The notes: a model not told the origin generated them from the sequence alone. DNA of 64,000 nucleotides from an uncultured Microbulbifer sp. (GCF_947498635.1 NZ_CANMKV010000007.1:1-64000), one strand, 5' to 3'. Shown: positions 37,297 to 47,208, counted from the stretch's first letter. Made by a program: numbers and translations.

Positions 37297-40026
37297 TTGA
37301 CACAAAAAATTACTTCAGAGCCCCTCAATGCTGATCCCCATGCCCAGCGTGAGGCGGAGAAATATGAAAAGCCAATCCCCAGCCGCGAATACCTGTTGCA
37401 GCTACTAGAGCAGCAAGCGGGGCCCGTGCCCTGGGAGTTTGTTGCGGATCTGCTGGAACTGGAGGATGAGGACCGCCGCGAAGGGGTACGTCGGCGCCTT
37501 ATCGCCATGTCCCGGGATGGCCAGATCGCCAGCAATCGCGCCGGTGACTTTGGAGTATTAGATAAGATGAGTCTGGTTCGAGGCCGAGTAATTGGCCACC
37601 GCGATGGTTTTGGATTTGTTGTTCCCAGTGATGGCGGTACCGATCTCTACCTGTCCCACCGACAGATGCGCAAGGTGTTTGACGGTGATGAAGTTCTGGT
37701 GCGGGAAACTCCCGAAGGTTTTCGCGGCAAGCGTGAAGGCGCCGTGGTACGGGTGATTAAACACAACACCGAGCAGCTTGCGGGCCGTTTATATCTGGAA
37801 AATGGGATTTGCTTTGTGCGGCCCGATAACCCGCGGGTGAACCTCGATGTGATGGTGGCAGCGGAAGACACAGCTGGTGCCGAGCACGGTCAGTATGTGG
37901 TGGTGAAGATTGTCACCCAGCCGGGGCGCGATCGCGTACCGCAGGGGAAAGTGCTGGAGGTCCTCGGTGACCATCTTGCACCGGGAATGGAGATCGATGT
38001 CGCGATTCGCAACTACGGAATCCCCCATGTTTGGCCCACCGCTCTACAGTCCGAAGTGGATGCTATTGCCGACGAGGTGCTGGAAGACGATAAGAAAGCG
38101 CGGGTAGATCTGCGCCAGTTGCCTCTGGTCACCATCGATGGTGAAGATGCGCGGGATTTCGATGACGCCGTGTACTGTGAGCTGTTGCCCGATAACACCT
38201 GGAAGTTGTTGGTGGCCATTGCCGATGTGTCTCACTACGTACGGCCAGGTTCGATTCTGGATGAGGAAGCCCATAGCCGCGGCAATTCGGTTTATTTTCC
38301 CGATTTCGTGGTACCCATGTTGCCCGAGAAACTATCCAACGGGCTCTGTTCGCTCAATCCTGAGGTGGATCGATTATGTATGGTGTGCGAAATGCACATC
38401 GATCGTCGCGGTGAGATTAGCGATTTCCGCTTTTTCGAGGGGGTGATGCGCAGTCATGCGCGGCTGACTTATACCCAGGTCGGTGAAGTATTGGAGGAGC
38501 GGGACAATCGCGACAGCGGTCTGCGCAAACAGTACGCCGCATTGGTTCCGCACCTGGATAATCTGCACGACTTGTACCTGGCGCTGCGCAGTGCCCGTGA
38601 TCGACGTGGGGCTATCGACTTCGAAACCACCGAAACCCGAATCCTGTTTGACCGCGAGCGCAAGATCGAGCGCATCGTGCCGATTACACGCAACGATGCG
38701 CACAAGTTAATCGAAGAGTGCATGCTGGCGGCGAATGTCTGTGCGGCCAACCTCATGGAGCTGTCGAAATTACCGGCGCTATTCCGTGTGCACGATGCGC
38801 CTAAAGAGGAAAAACTCAGCAACCTGCGCGAGTATTTGGGCGAGTTGGGCCTGCGCCTACCCGGTGGGGCTGAGCCTCAACCGGCGGATTTTCAGGCTCT
38901 ATTAGAGCAGGTCGAGGGACGTGCCGATGCGCATATTATTCAGGTCATGTTGCTGCGCTCTATGAATCAGGCGGTTTACCAGCCGGAAAATAGAGGCCAC
39001 TTTGGTTTGGATTATCGCGCCTATGCGCACTTTACCTCGCCGATTCGCCGCTACCCAGATTTGTTGCTGCACCGCGCGCTGCGCTGGCTGATCCGCAATG
39101 GCAGCGCCAATGAGCCTGCAGTGGCGCAGAAGATTCACGTCGTACCCGGTGCCAAGCCCATCGATCAGCAGAAAATTCTGCCCTACGACATGCCGGCGAT
39201 GTTACAGCTTGGTGAACAGTGTTCCATGACCGAGCGTCGCGCCGACGATGCCACCCGGGATGTGGTCAGCTGGCTCAAGTGCGAATACCTGCAGGACCAT
39301 GTGGGTGAGGTTTACCCGGGTGTCATTAGTGCTGTCACGGGGTTTGGCTTATTCGTGGAACTGGATAACCTCTATGTTGAGGGACTAATTCACGTCACTG
39401 CGTTGCCAAAAGACTATTATCGCTTCGAACAGGCGCACCAGCGTTTGATTGGAGAGCGTAGCGGCAAGCGTTACCACCTCGGTGACTCGGTTGCCGTCCA
39501 GGTGGCGCGGGTCGACCTCGATGAGCGCAAAGTTGATTTTATTCTTGAAGAACTTGTACCGCGCAATAAAGCAGCGCGGACGAAAGCAGAGACTACGAAA
39601 GTAAGTTCTCGCGCAATGGAGATGGCCGTGGAGCACCAACAGGAACGCGAGCGCCGCGGTAAGCAAGAAAAAGAGAGTGGCAGTAAGTCTCGTGCCAATC
39701 CATGGGGCAAGCGCGCGGAAACCTCAGAGGAAGTTGCGCCGATCCGCAAACGTAAAGTTGGTTCCAAAGAAGCCGTTGTTGTGGAAGATTCTGCACAGGA
39801 AAAGCGCCCGGCGGAGCAAAAAGAGTCGAGTGACAAAGCTGAACAACAAAAGGCTGATGCTCCGGCAAAGCGCCGTGGCAGTAAACGCACCCCGCCGCGT
39901 AAGGGAGGTAAACGCCCGGCGGTAGCTGCGCGCAAGGCTGCGCAAAAAGTAGATAAAGACAAGACGCGCAGCGGCAAAGTCAAAAAGAAGAAAAAAACTT
40001 CTTCTAACAGTAAAAAGAAAAAGTGA
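37297..40026 (+). CDS. rnr: Ribonuclease R
   Basis: A 909-residue 3'-5' exoribonuclease that degrades structured RNA. It has an N-terminal helix-turn-helix, cold-shock domains, the RNB catalytic motif TIDGEDARDFDDAVY (about 279-293), an S1 domain (YPGVISAVTGFGLFVELDNL, about 670-750) and a very Lys-rich C-terminal tail. The start is probably TTG at 37297. Followed at 12 bp by rlmB, the conserved pairing. Confidence 0.97.
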   Translation: MTQKITSEPLNADPHAQREAEKYEKPIPSREYLLQLLEQQAGPVPWEFVADLLELEDEDRREGVRRRLIAMSRDGQIASNRAGDFGVLDKMSLVRGRVIGHRDGFGFVVPSDGGTDLYLSHRQMRKVFDGDEVLVRETPEGFRGKREGAVVRVIKHNTEQLAGRLYLENGICFVRPDNPRVNLDVMVAAEDTAGAEHGQYVVVKIVTQPGRDRVPQGKVLEVLGDHLAPGMEIDVAIRNYGIPHVWPTALQSEVDAIADEVLEDDKKARVDLRQLPLVTIDGEDARDFDDAVYCELLPDNTWKLLVAIADVSHYVRPGSILDEEAHSRGNSVYFPDFVVPMLPEKLSNGLCSLNPEVDRLCMVCEMHIDRRGEISDFRFFEGVMRSHARLTYTQVGEVLEERDNRDSGLRKQYAALVPHLDNLHDLYLALRSARDRRGAIDFETTETRILFDRERKIERIVPITRNDAHKLIEECMLAANVCAANLMELSKLPALFRVHDAPKEEKLSNLREYLGELGLRLPGGAEPQPADFQALLEQVEGRADAHIIQVMLLRSMNQAVYQPENRGHFGLDYRAYAHFTSPIRRYPDLLLHRALRWLIRNGSANEPAVAQKIHVVPGAKPIDQQKILPYDMPAMLQLGEQCSMTERRADDATRDVVSWLKCEYLQDHVGEVYPGVISAVTGFGLFVELDNLYVEGLIHVTALPKDYYRFEQAHQRLIGERSGKRYHLGDSVAVQVARVDLDERKVDFILEELVPRNKAARTKAETTKVSSRAMEMAVEHQQERERRGKQEKESGSKSRANPWGKRAETSEEVAPIRKRKVGSKEAVVVEDSAQEKRPAEQKESSDKAEQQKADAPAKRRGSKRTPPRKGGKRPAVAARKAAQKVDKDKTRSGKVKKKKKTSSNSKKKK

Positions 40027-40038
40027 TTGAGGAATACA

Positions 40039-40794
40039 TTGAGCCAAGAATTGGTGTACGGCCTGCACGCGGTGCAGGCGCTTTTAAAGGGTTCTCCACA
40101 GAATGTGCAGGAGCTGATGTTATTGCGCGGACGCAAGGATCAGCGTTTGCAGAAAATTATTTTGCAGGCGGAGAAAAATGATATTGCCCTGAGCTTCGTT
40201 GACCGGCGCACTTTGGATGACAAAGTGGAAGAGGGTGCGAATCATCAGGGTGTAGTGGCACTCTGTGTCGGTAAAACCAAAGTCCATGATGAAAAATTTC
40301 TGTTGGAATTACTCGAGCAGCTTGATCAACGGGCCGAGGCGCCTTTCCTGTTGATATTGGATGGTGTCACTGATCCCCATAATCTGGGGGCCTGCTTGCG
40401 CTCTGCTGAAGCCGCCGGGGTACACGCCGTTATTGCGCCAAAGGATAAATCTGCGGGCCTTACGCCCACCGCGCGAAAGGTGGCTTGTGGCGCAGCGGAG
40501 GTTTTGCCCTTCGTCACAGTGACTAATCTCGCGCGTACCCTGCAGCAATTACAGCAAGCCGGGGTATGGATATTTGGCGCGGCTGGTGAGGCCACTCAGA
40601 ATGTTTATCAGTCTCAGTTAACGGGCCCTATGGCTCTGGTGATGGGAGCCGAGGGCAGTGGTCTGCGCAGATTGACCCGAGAGCACTGTGACCATCTGAT
40701 TAAAATTCCCATGGCCGGTGAAGTCAGCAGTCTTAATGTCTCTGTCGCTACCGGAGTCTGCCTATTTGAGGCGGTGCGCCAGCGCGGCGGCTGA
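40039..40794 (+). CDS. rlmB: 23S rRNA (guanosine-2251-2'-O)-methyltransferase
   Basis: A 251-residue SPOUT methyltransferase. The TTG at 40039 with GAGGA 6 bases upstream is preferred over 40027. An N-terminal substrate-binding domain (YGLHAVQALL) is followed by the SPOUT motifs ILDGVTDPHNLGACLRSAEA, VMGAEGSGLRRLTREHCD and SLNVSVATGVCLFEA. It modifies the peptidyl-transferase P-loop of 23S rRNA. Confidence 0.96.
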   Translation: MSQELVYGLHAVQALLKGSPQNVQELMLLRGRKDQRLQKIILQAEKNDIALSFVDRRTLDDKVEEGANHQGVVALCVGKTKVHDEKFLLELLEQLDQRAEAPFLLILDGVTDPHNLGACLRSAEAAGVHAVIAPKDKSAGLTPTARKVACGAAEVLPFVTVTNLARTLQQLQQAGVWIFGAAGEATQNVYQSQLTGPMALVMGAEGSGLRRLTREHCDHLIKIPMAGEVSSLNVSVATGVCLFEAVRQRGG

Positions 40795-40822
40795 TTTTCT
40801 TTCCGAGTTTAATCCGGCTTCG

Positions 40823-40850
40823 CGACCCGGTGTTTACTGACGCCGGGTCG
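40823..40850 (+). terminator. Hairpin after rlmB, possible terminator
   Basis: CGACCCGG/CCGGGTCG perfect 8-bp stem with a 12-base loop, 28 bp after rlmB; the T run is weak. Confidence 0.45.
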
Positions 40851-41031
40851 TGTATTGGCCCGGCGTAGCTTTTCACGTACAAATCCCTTTCACTGCTCCT
40901 CCCCAGCGAATTACTGCTAGATTTTTTCTCACTGCCATCATGTGGTTTCACTGTGCAGTTTTCATTTTATTTATGTCGCGAGTAGAGAAAAACTTGCGGA
41001 CACCTTTTCCCTAATTTCCGGGAGTAGTGGT

Positions 41032-41586
41032 TTGTACGCCTGGCCCTCCAAATTACTGCTGCGGCGATCGAGTGGTGCTCGCTTTGCCGAATTCGTTCAC
41101 CCACATATCCGTCAGCTCTATCGTATGGCCTATCGTTGGACCCGAAATCGAGAAGAGGCCGAAGATCTCGTACAGGATGTACTGGCCAGTTTGTTGGCGC
41201 GATCAGTGGCATTGGAAAAAATTGAGCGCCTGGGTCCCTGGTTAATCAAGGTGCTTTATCACCGTTATGTCGACCTCTACCGCAGGCGTCGCATCTCACC
41301 AATTGATTCTGAGGTCGATTGGCAAGAGGCGGCAGGCAGTGTATTTGAAGAGGAGCCCTATGCGCGGGTGGAAACTCAGCGCCTGTTGCTACAAGCCTTA
41401 TCGACCTTAGAAGCGGGATGGCGCGATGCTGTTTTACTGCACGATGTGGAGGGCTATTCAGTACTGGAGGTGTCGGACATTTTGGATGTCAATGTGGGTA
41501 CAGTGAAGTCGCGCTTGCATCGCGCACATAAAAAATTAAAAAAAATACTGGGCGAGGGAACCTATAGCGAGAGTCAGCCGTGTTAA
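41032..41586 (+). CDS. ECF-type RNA polymerase sigma factor
   Basis: A sigma-70 family protein of about 184 residues from the TTG at 41032 (GGGAG 7 bases upstream); the frame is open upstream to 40942 but that part looks non-coding. Sigma-2 is FVHPHIRQLYRMAYRWTRNR and EEAEDLVQDVLASLLA. Sigma-4 is VLLHDVEGYSVLEVSDILDV followed by NVGTVKSRLHRAHKKLKK. It is followed at 18 bp by its likely anti-sigma gene. Confidence 0.9.
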   Translation: MYAWPSKLLLRRSSGARFAEFVHPHIRQLYRMAYRWTRNREEAEDLVQDVLASLLARSVALEKIERLGPWLIKVLYHRYVDLYRRRRISPIDSEVDWQEAAGSVFEEEPYARVETQRLLLQALSTLEAGWRDAVLLHDVEGYSVLEVSDILDVNVGTVKSRLHRAHKKLKKILGEGTYSESQPC

Positions 41587-41604
41587 TGATTAGAGGAAAC
41601 GGCA

Positions 41605-42192
41605 ATGCTAAAAAATGACTTGGCAGATTTTTCAAGTGATGCGGATTTGGAGAGGCAGCTCAGGTGTCTGCCGGTTGAGGAGCCCGGCGATGATTTAGAA
41701 GAGCGCATTTTGGCATCCTTATTTGCTCGTCAGGAGGCACATGCTGCGTATTCTGCAAAGCGCCTCTCCGGTGGTAAATACCCGAAGCTGGGACAGCTGG
41801 CGGTAGCCGCTAGTTTTCTTCTAGTCATTACATTGGTAGCGCTGTTCGCCCCCTCAAAAAATTTGTTATCGGAAGTCGCATCGGTTTACACACCCGCGCA
41901 TTCCAATCGGGCTCATACACAAGCGGCGACTTCACGGCCAGTGCATTTTGTGCTGCATAGTGGCCGGTCCATGCCGGGCGCGGTAATCCGGATAATCCTA
42001 CCGGAGAATGTACGTCTCGAAGGGTATGCGAGCAGACAGGTATTGCAATGGCAGACGGATATTGCGGTTGGAAGTAACCGCCTGTCACTACCGGTGAAAG
42101 TTCTCGGCGATAGAGACGCGGGGGAGATATTGATTGAAGTGGAATATGGCGGGGCGAGTAAGCGCATGCGACAACGATTAACGCATTTGTGA
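41605..42192 (+). CDS. Probable anti-sigma factor, single-pass membrane protein
   Basis: A 195-residue protein: an acidic cytoplasmic N-terminus (about 1-55), one transmembrane segment (LAVAASFLLVITLVALFA, about 65-82) and a periplasmic beta-rich domain. Topology and position directly after an ECF sigma gene support an anti-sigma role, although no zinc-binding HxxxCxxC motif is present. Confidence 0.65.
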   Translation: MLKNDLADFSSDADLERQLRCLPVEEPGDDLEERILASLFARQEAHAAYSAKRLSGGKYPKLGQLAVAASFLLVITLVALFAPSKNLLSEVASVYTPAHSNRAHTQAATSRPVHFVLHSGRSMPGAVIRIILPENVRLEGYASRQVLQWQTDIAVGSNRLSLPVKVLGDRDAGEILIEVEYGGASKRMRQRLTHL

Positions 42193-42253
42193 ACTCAACA
42201 CCTCCCGCCGTATTGAATGGCAATGTACGTCACAACTTAGAGGTAACCAAGCG

Positions 42254-42799
42254 ATGTGGAAACAGGGAATATTGGCGGCGAGTGTCGCTGCGACAGTGCT
42301 GTGCACCGGACCACTAATGGCACAGGAAATGCCTGAAGATCTGGATGTCACTTTAACCGTGGTAGAGGAGGACCAAGATGCGCTGGATGTGGTGAATAAC
42401 ATAGAGTTGCCGCCGGATCTGCAAGAAATTGCCGAGGAAACCATGGCCGCGGTGATGGAGGCGATGGCTTCCTCAGGGATGGGGGCCGAGCACAGCGAGG
42501 AAATTGAGGCGAAGATGCATGAGGCTATCGCGCGGCACCAGGAAATTATGGCCAGTGCGCGTCTCTCAGCGGAAGCGGCTAGGGAAGAGGCCATGCGAAC
42601 AGCCGAGGTCGCCAGGGAAAATATCGAAGAAGCTGTGAAAAGTGCTATGAATGGTGCCGATATTCAGGGTGTGATCGAGCAAATGATGCAGGATATCTTG
42701 AGTAGTTTGCCAGTTGATATTCGCGATCAGATTTCAATGGAGCTCGATGGAATTTTGGGGCAAGTTCAGGAGGATTTACCCGATGGCCCGGATGCCTAA
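42254..42799 (+). CDS. Secreted helical acidic protein, unknown function
   Basis: A 181-residue protein with a Sec signal peptide (MWKQGILAASVAATVLCTG, cleavage after LMA). The mature part is acidic and almost wholly helical, with Met/Glu/Ala-rich coiled-coil segments (about 65-135). Third gene of the sigma operon and a plausible target or signal of it. Family unknown. Confidence 0.65.
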   Translation: MWKQGILAASVAATVLCTGPLMAQEMPEDLDVTLTVVEEDQDALDVVNNIELPPDLQEIAEETMAAVMEAMASSGMGAEHSEEIEAKMHEAIARHQEIMASARLSAEAAREEAMRTAEVARENIEEAVKSAMNGADIQGVIEQMMQDILSSLPVDIRDQISMELDGILGQVQEDLPDGPDA

Positions 42800-42851
42800 C
42801 TGACGGATACGAAAAAACTTGATGACAGGGAATGTTTAGGAGTAATCCACA

Positions 42852-44162
42852 GTGCAACATGGGCAGATCGGAACAGTACTAATCACACTGATGGTATTGA
42901 TACCTTCAGTATCTATGGCGGCGGATTCCTTTAGCGAGGCGACGGAGGCTTTTAAGCAGGGAAAATACCGTAAGGCGCTAAAGTATTTTGAGGCTGAGCG
43001 TGAGTCTGGCAATAACTCGGCAAAGATCAGATATAACACCGGCGTTACCCTGATGAAACTCGAGCGTTATTCAGAGGCCACGATTTATTTTCTCGGCTTG
43101 CTGAATGACGCTCGCTGGCGAGATCTGGCCCACTATAACCTGGCCATTGCTGCGGAGCGCAGTAAGCGAGAGCTGGTTGCGCTCAAACACTATCGTATTG
43201 TGCGGGAGGGAGCGGCCAGTGAAAAACTGCGAAACATGGCCGCTCGCCGCCTGCGTTTACTTGCCGATGCACATCGCGGAGAACAGGATAAACCCTGGTT
43301 GGCTACGGTTAGTTTGAGCGCCGGCCATGATGACAACGCTTATGCGTTGCAAAATGAATTGCTGGAAGAATCCTCAATCGGCGATGACAACTTCGCAGAA
43401 TTTTTTGCCTGGGGGCAATATCGTTTTAGCGGATCGCAAGCAAATGGATGGCGGGTGCACGGTTACGGGTTTGGGCGGAAATATAAAGAGTATGAGAATC
43501 TTGATCTAGCCAGTGCCCGTGCAGCGTTTTCCCGAGATCAGCAGCGGTTTGGTTGGGCGACAGAGTTGGGCCTTGCGGCCGAGATGGTGACGCTGGGAGG
43601 AGAGTCTGTCACCCAGCAGGTGCGGTTACTTGCCAAGGCCTCAAAAAATTGGGGGCACTCAAAAGTAGCTATTTCCTACAGCCCAGGATACTACATTGGT
43701 GGCGATGAATATGCTTACCTGGATGGTTGGCGCCAGTTTTTTGATGTGAGCTGGCAGCGTGTATTATTTTCTGCCGAGGCTTCCATTTTTTATCGTTTCG
43801 ACTACAGCGATCGCGAAGGTCAAGTGAAATCCCAGGGGGATTACTATAGCTATTCTCCTGCCCGACACTCCTTGGGTGGGGCCCTGGCCTGGAACCTCTC
43901 TGCTAAGTGGAATTTTTCTACCGGCTTGGAGTATCGCAGTAGTCTCTATAACGAAAAAAATCGTATTACTGACAATGAAAGCAATATAGATTTTTACTAC
44001 AGGGAGGCTGATAGGGTGAGATCTTGGTTGGCGGCAAAACTTAGAATTACTCCAGATTTTCACGTCAATGGAAAATATCAGTATATTGATAATAGTGAAA
44101 ACCGGGACTTGTATTCCTATAGCAAAAGCGAGTTTAGTCTTGGTGTTGCTTATGTCTTCTGA
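42852..44162 (+). CDS. TPR plus outer-membrane beta-barrel protein (surface lipoprotein assembly modifier-like)
   Basis: A 436-residue protein with a GTG start behind TTAGGAG. Signal peptide about 1-23 (VLITLMVLIPSVSMAA), TPR units (about 25-135, FKQGKYRKALKYFEAE and IRYNTGVTLMKLERYSEATI) and a barrel (about 150-436) ending in aromatic F, as in outer-membrane proteins. The TPR-then-barrel plan resembles Slam/DUF560 or PgaA-type exporters. Cargo unknown; the neighbouring secreted protein is a candidate. Confidence 0.7.
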   Translation: MQHGQIGTVLITLMVLIPSVSMAADSFSEATEAFKQGKYRKALKYFEAERESGNNSAKIRYNTGVTLMKLERYSEATIYFLGLLNDARWRDLAHYNLAIAAERSKRELVALKHYRIVREGAASEKLRNMAARRLRLLADAHRGEQDKPWLATVSLSAGHDDNAYALQNELLEESSIGDDNFAEFFAWGQYRFSGSQANGWRVHGYGFGRKYKEYENLDLASARAAFSRDQQRFGWATELGLAAEMVTLGGESVTQQVRLLAKASKNWGHSKVAISYSPGYYIGGDEYAYLDGWRQFFDVSWQRVLFSAEASIFYRFDYSDREGQVKSQGDYYSYSPARHSLGGALAWNLSAKWNFSTGLEYRSSLYNEKNRITDNESNIDFYYREADRVRSWLAAKLRITPDFHVNGKYQYIDNSENRDLYSYSKSEFSLGVAYVF

Positions 44163-44205
44163 GAGGAAGATAGAGAATCTAATCAATTTATAAATTACTT
44201 GGCGT

Positions 44206-44240
44206 TAGTGATGACTTTTTTCTAGGGAAAGTCATCACTA
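44206..44240. repeat. 13-bp perfect inverted repeat
   Basis: TAGTGATGACTTT and AAAGTCATCACTA with a 9-base loop, in the gap between two convergent genes. It may act as a terminator for both strands though the following T runs are poor. Confidence 0.6.
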
Positions 44241-44290
44241 GTTTCAGCAGCTATCTTGATCAAAACTTAAAAAACGCTGCTGAGAAACGC

Positions 44291-45127
44291 TTAATTTCTG
44301 TATTCGCTCAAGGGGGAACCTCTCTCTAAAACGAACACTTCACTATTTAAGTAATCATAATCCAGCGGGTGATCAAATATTCCAACGGGGATTTTGTTTT
44401 TTAGAACGTCTTTCGATAAATGGTTAAATAGGGCATAGCTCGATTGGAATGGTGCTGCTCCATAACTCAATCTGCGAATGCCCGCTGTGTAGAATTGCGT
44501 CGGCGCCTCCATTCCAGGTAGCAACATTAAGTTGAGCGGGATAGTGATTTTCTTTGCAAGGCGCTGAGCCTCCGCCAGGGAGGTTAAACCCGGGATAAAT
44601 CCTCCATTCGCACCGGCATTTTGATAGTGCAATAATCTTTGTATCACTTCACTGAGCGAATCTTCACTCTCATTTCCCCTGTTTAGGTATACGTCAGTCC
44701 GCGCATTAATAAAAAGTGATCGCCCCTGTAAGGCAGATCGAATGGATCGGATTTTTTCGCACAGCAATTGCGGGCTCCCGTTGCCATCCTCGATATTAAT
44801 CCCTACGACACCGAGATCGCTCAAAGTTTTGACCAGCTCGGCTACCTGAATGGGGTCGGAGCTGTATCCATCTTCTATATCTATGGATACCGGTATCCGG
44901 GAAACACGCAAAATACGCTGAATGGCTCCGAGGTGTTCCGATACAGGCAGGCTGCCGCCATCCGTATAACCGAGTGACCAAGCGACCGCGGCGCTACTGG
45001 TGGCCAGAGCGGAGGCACCAACTGCCTGGCAAAGCAGCGCGCTGGCGGCATCCCAGATATTGGGCAGAATGAGCACCTGGTTACCTTGATGCAAAGTTTC
45101 GAATTGCTTGAAATGGTCAGTAGTCAT
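44291..45127 (-). CDS. Isocitrate lyase/PEP mutase family enzyme
   Basis: A 278-residue TIM-barrel protein. Family motifs are LPNIWDAASALLCQAVGASA, PVSIDIEDGYS, VGINIEDGNG and FINARTDVYL. The usual lyase signature KKCGH is absent, as expected of the PEP mutase/oxaloacetate hydrolase branch. Substrate uncertain. Confidence 0.88.
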   Translation of the reverse strand: MTTDHFKQFETLHQGNQVLILPNIWDAASALLCQAVGASALATSSAAVAWSLGYTDGGSLPVSEHLGAIQRILRVSRIPVSIDIEDGYSSDPIQVAELVKTLSDLGVVGINIEDGNGSPQLLCEKIRSIRSALQGRSLFINARTDVYLNRGNESEDSLSEVIQRLLHYQNAGANGGFIPGLTSLAEAQRLAKKITIPLNLMLLPGMEAPTQFYTAGIRRLSYGAAPFQSSYALFNHLSKDVLKNKIPVGIFDHPLDYDYLNSEVFVLERGSPLSEYRN

Positions 45128-45330
45128 CGAATTCCCCAGGCGATCGTTTATTGGTTTAGCTTGCTGGAAGACAAGTTACTTCCGACCTGTTGTGGATACT
45201 GGCCAGAATCGGAAGCGAACAGAAAATGACTGGGCGGAACGATGAAGGTCGCAGAGGGTGTCGCGGCAAAGAAAGCATTAAGGATGTGTTGATCATTAGA
45301 GGTCATCGCCTGGCGCCAGGGGAGCCGTTT

Positions 45331-46161
45331 TCAGTTCGAGATGGCGGGTTGCTGGGTCAGCCAACTGTCCACTTCGGCGACGATTGGGCGCGGATTTTTT
45401 ATCCAGCTTAGATGCGGATTGCCTATAGGGTGCGTGGCAGCCATCTCTCGGGTTTCGCCATCCATAATCGCAGCCAGTCTGCGGGCTGCTTCTAGCGGTG
45501 CGAAAGGATCACCGGCCAGGGCGATATGCAGTGTGGGTTGGTCACTGGCTTTGCGTTCAATAAACTGTTTTTCCGGGGAAAAATGGCCGCTGAAGATCGC
45601 GCTGGCCCAGTCCTGCATCAGCTTGCGCGCTTCGCGCCAGCCAAAGCCCATTCGCGCGCCGGGGAAATAGCCCAGCACGCTCGATGTGGCACTGGCAATC
45701 GCGGCGAAAGTCAGCAGGGCATAGCGCTGTAGCCCGTGCCAACTGCGGTGATCGACATGTCCTGAAGCAATGGTCACCACTTTGGCGTTGCCGGTCAGGC
45801 CCGCGCGCGCCGCCAGGGTGCTGGTTTGGCCGCCGATGCTGTGGCCGAGAATCAGGGCCGGGCCGGCGGGGAAGGACTGCTCTAGCAGCTTCAGTAGCTG
45901 CGGGATAAATGTGAATACCAAATCGTCGTAACCGTAGTCGGCACTGCGGCTTGGTTTTGGCAGGCTGTCGCCTGTACCCGGTAGCTCGGTGATGGCGGTG
46001 CTGTAGCCGAGTCGCTGTAGCTCTTCGAGCAAAAGTCGGTAGCGATTGGCCGGTACCCCCATGGCGGGAATGACCAGGACGAGAGGGCTTTCGCCATTGT
46101 GAAAAGTGGCGACTGGCACCTGGAAGGCGCCAAATGTGAGATTGTGGATTTCTTGGGGCAC
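45331..46161 (-). CDS. Alpha/beta hydrolase
   Basis: A 276-residue protein from the GTG at 46161 (GGGAGA upstream); an upstream in-frame extension looks non-coding. Serine hydrolase elbow ILGHSIGGQTS with the nucleophile Ser, an oxyanion region near VIPAMGVPANRY and a late His in ATHPIGNPHLSW. A lid region with FGWREARKLMQDWA is seen in esterase/lipase-like members. Substrate unknown. Confidence 0.85.
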   Translation of the reverse strand: MPQEIHNLTFGAFQVPVATFHNGESPLVLVIPAMGVPANRYRLLLEELQRLGYSTAITELPGTGDSLPKPSRSADYGYDDLVFTFIPQLLKLLEQSFPAGPALILGHSIGGQTSTLAARAGLTGNAKVVTIASGHVDHRSWHGLQRYALLTFAAIASATSSVLGYFPGARMGFGWREARKLMQDWASAIFSGHFSPEKQFIERKASDQPTLHIALAGDPFAPLEAARRLAAIMDGETREMAATHPIGNPHLSWIKNPRPIVAEVDSWLTQQPAISN

Positions 46162-46297
46162 GGTACTTCTCCCTGCAACTGGTGGCACTATATGCCAGCA
46201 CAGTGGTGAAAACCCATGACCAGATCGCACACTTCAGTGGCTTAATCCACGCAAGCACCGCCCCCGCTCGCGCATAACATCGATTGATACACCGATT

Positions 46298-46384
46298 AAT
46301 TGATCAATTTGCAACCGGGTTGGCGACGGCATCGGCCTAGATGAAATTGATCAACTTGCAACCAATCCCGCAACTGCCTAGAAT
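46298..46384 (+). promoter_or_regulatory. rpsF operon promoter with duplicated upstream element
   Basis: AATTGATCAAtTTGCAACC (46298-46316) recurs with one change at 46345-46363, 47 bp away. Each contains the palindrome TTGATCAA. The second copy supplies the -35 TTGCAA (46356-46361), 17 bp before TAGAAT (46379-46384). This suggests a regulator acting on ribosomal protein synthesis. Confidence 0.55.
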
Positions 46385-46478
46385 ACGCCGCCCGCAATGG
46401 GCTCGGTATCACCGCGCCTGTTGTACTCCTTGCCTCATCGGACTGTCCGGGAGGCTGATTAACCCGTAAGGAGCTAAA

Positions 46479-46922
46479 ATGCGTCATTACGAAATTGTAT
46501 TCCTGGTTCATCCGGACCAGAGCGAGCAGGTACCTGGCATGGTGGAGCGTTACACCGCTGCCATCAAGGACACTGGTGGTGAAGTTAACCGCCTGGAAGA
46601 CTGGGGCCGTCGCCGTCTGGCTTACCCGATCAACAAGATCCACAAAGCTCACTACATTCTGATGAATGTTGAGTGCACTGAAGAAGCTCTGGAAGAGCTG
46701 ACCACCAACTTCCGTTACAACGATGCGGTTATCCGTAATCTGGTAATCCGTGAAGACGAGGCGATCACCGATGAGAGCCCGATCATGAAAGCGGAAAAAG
46801 AAAGCCGTGAACGCAAGGCCGCCCGTGCAGAGCGCACTGAGCGTCGCGAGCGCACCGAGGAAGACAAGCCTTCCTCCCATGCCGCGGAAGAATCTTCCGA
46901 TAACGCTGAAAGCGAAGAGTAA
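46479..46922 (+). CDS. rpsF: 30S ribosomal protein bS6
   Basis: A 147-residue protein with [20 protein letters not shown] and the [20 protein letters not shown] core. A longer than average, Glu/Arg-rich acidic-basic tail (about 105-147) is typical of the group. AAGGAGC ribosome site. Confidence 0.98.
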   Translation: MRHYEIVFLVHPDQSEQVPGMVERYTAAIKDTGGEVNRLEDWGRRRLAYPINKIHKAHYILMNVECTEEALEELTTNFRYNDAVIRNLVIREDEAITDESPIMKAEKESRERKAARAERTERRERTEEDKPSSHAAEESSDNAESEE

Positions 46923-46934
46923 GGGGATAATCAG

Positions 46935-47165
46935 ATGGCACGTTTTTTCCGTCGTCGTAAGTTCTGCCGTTTCACCGCGGAAGGTGTTAAGCGTATCGAC
47001 TACAAAGATCTCGATACTCTGAAAGCCTACGTTTCTGAGACTGGCAAAATTGTACCGAGCCGTATCACCGGCACCAAAGCCAAGTATCAGCGTCAGCTGG
47101 CCACCGCGGTCAAGCGTGCACGCTACCTGGCACTGCTGCCGTACACGGACAGCCACGAAGTTTAA
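46935..47165 (+). CDS. rpsR: 30S ribosomal protein bS18
   Basis: A 76-residue protein, full length: [20 protein letters not shown] and [20 protein letters not shown]. It binds S6 in the 30S platform and follows rpsF at 12 bp. Confidence 0.98.
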   Translation: MARFFRRRKFCRFTAEGVKRIDYKDLDTLKAYVSETGKIVPSRITGTKAKYQRQLATAVKRARYLALLPYTDSHEV

Positions 47166-47208
47166 GCCGCAGTTTGCTTAGACTCATTAATAGAGAAGCT
47201 ATCTAGAT

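Noticed and set aside
46296..47156. 286-codon minus-strand frame over rpsF and rpsR
   Set aside because: It lies opposite two certain ribosomal protein genes and runs through their promoter; shadow frame.
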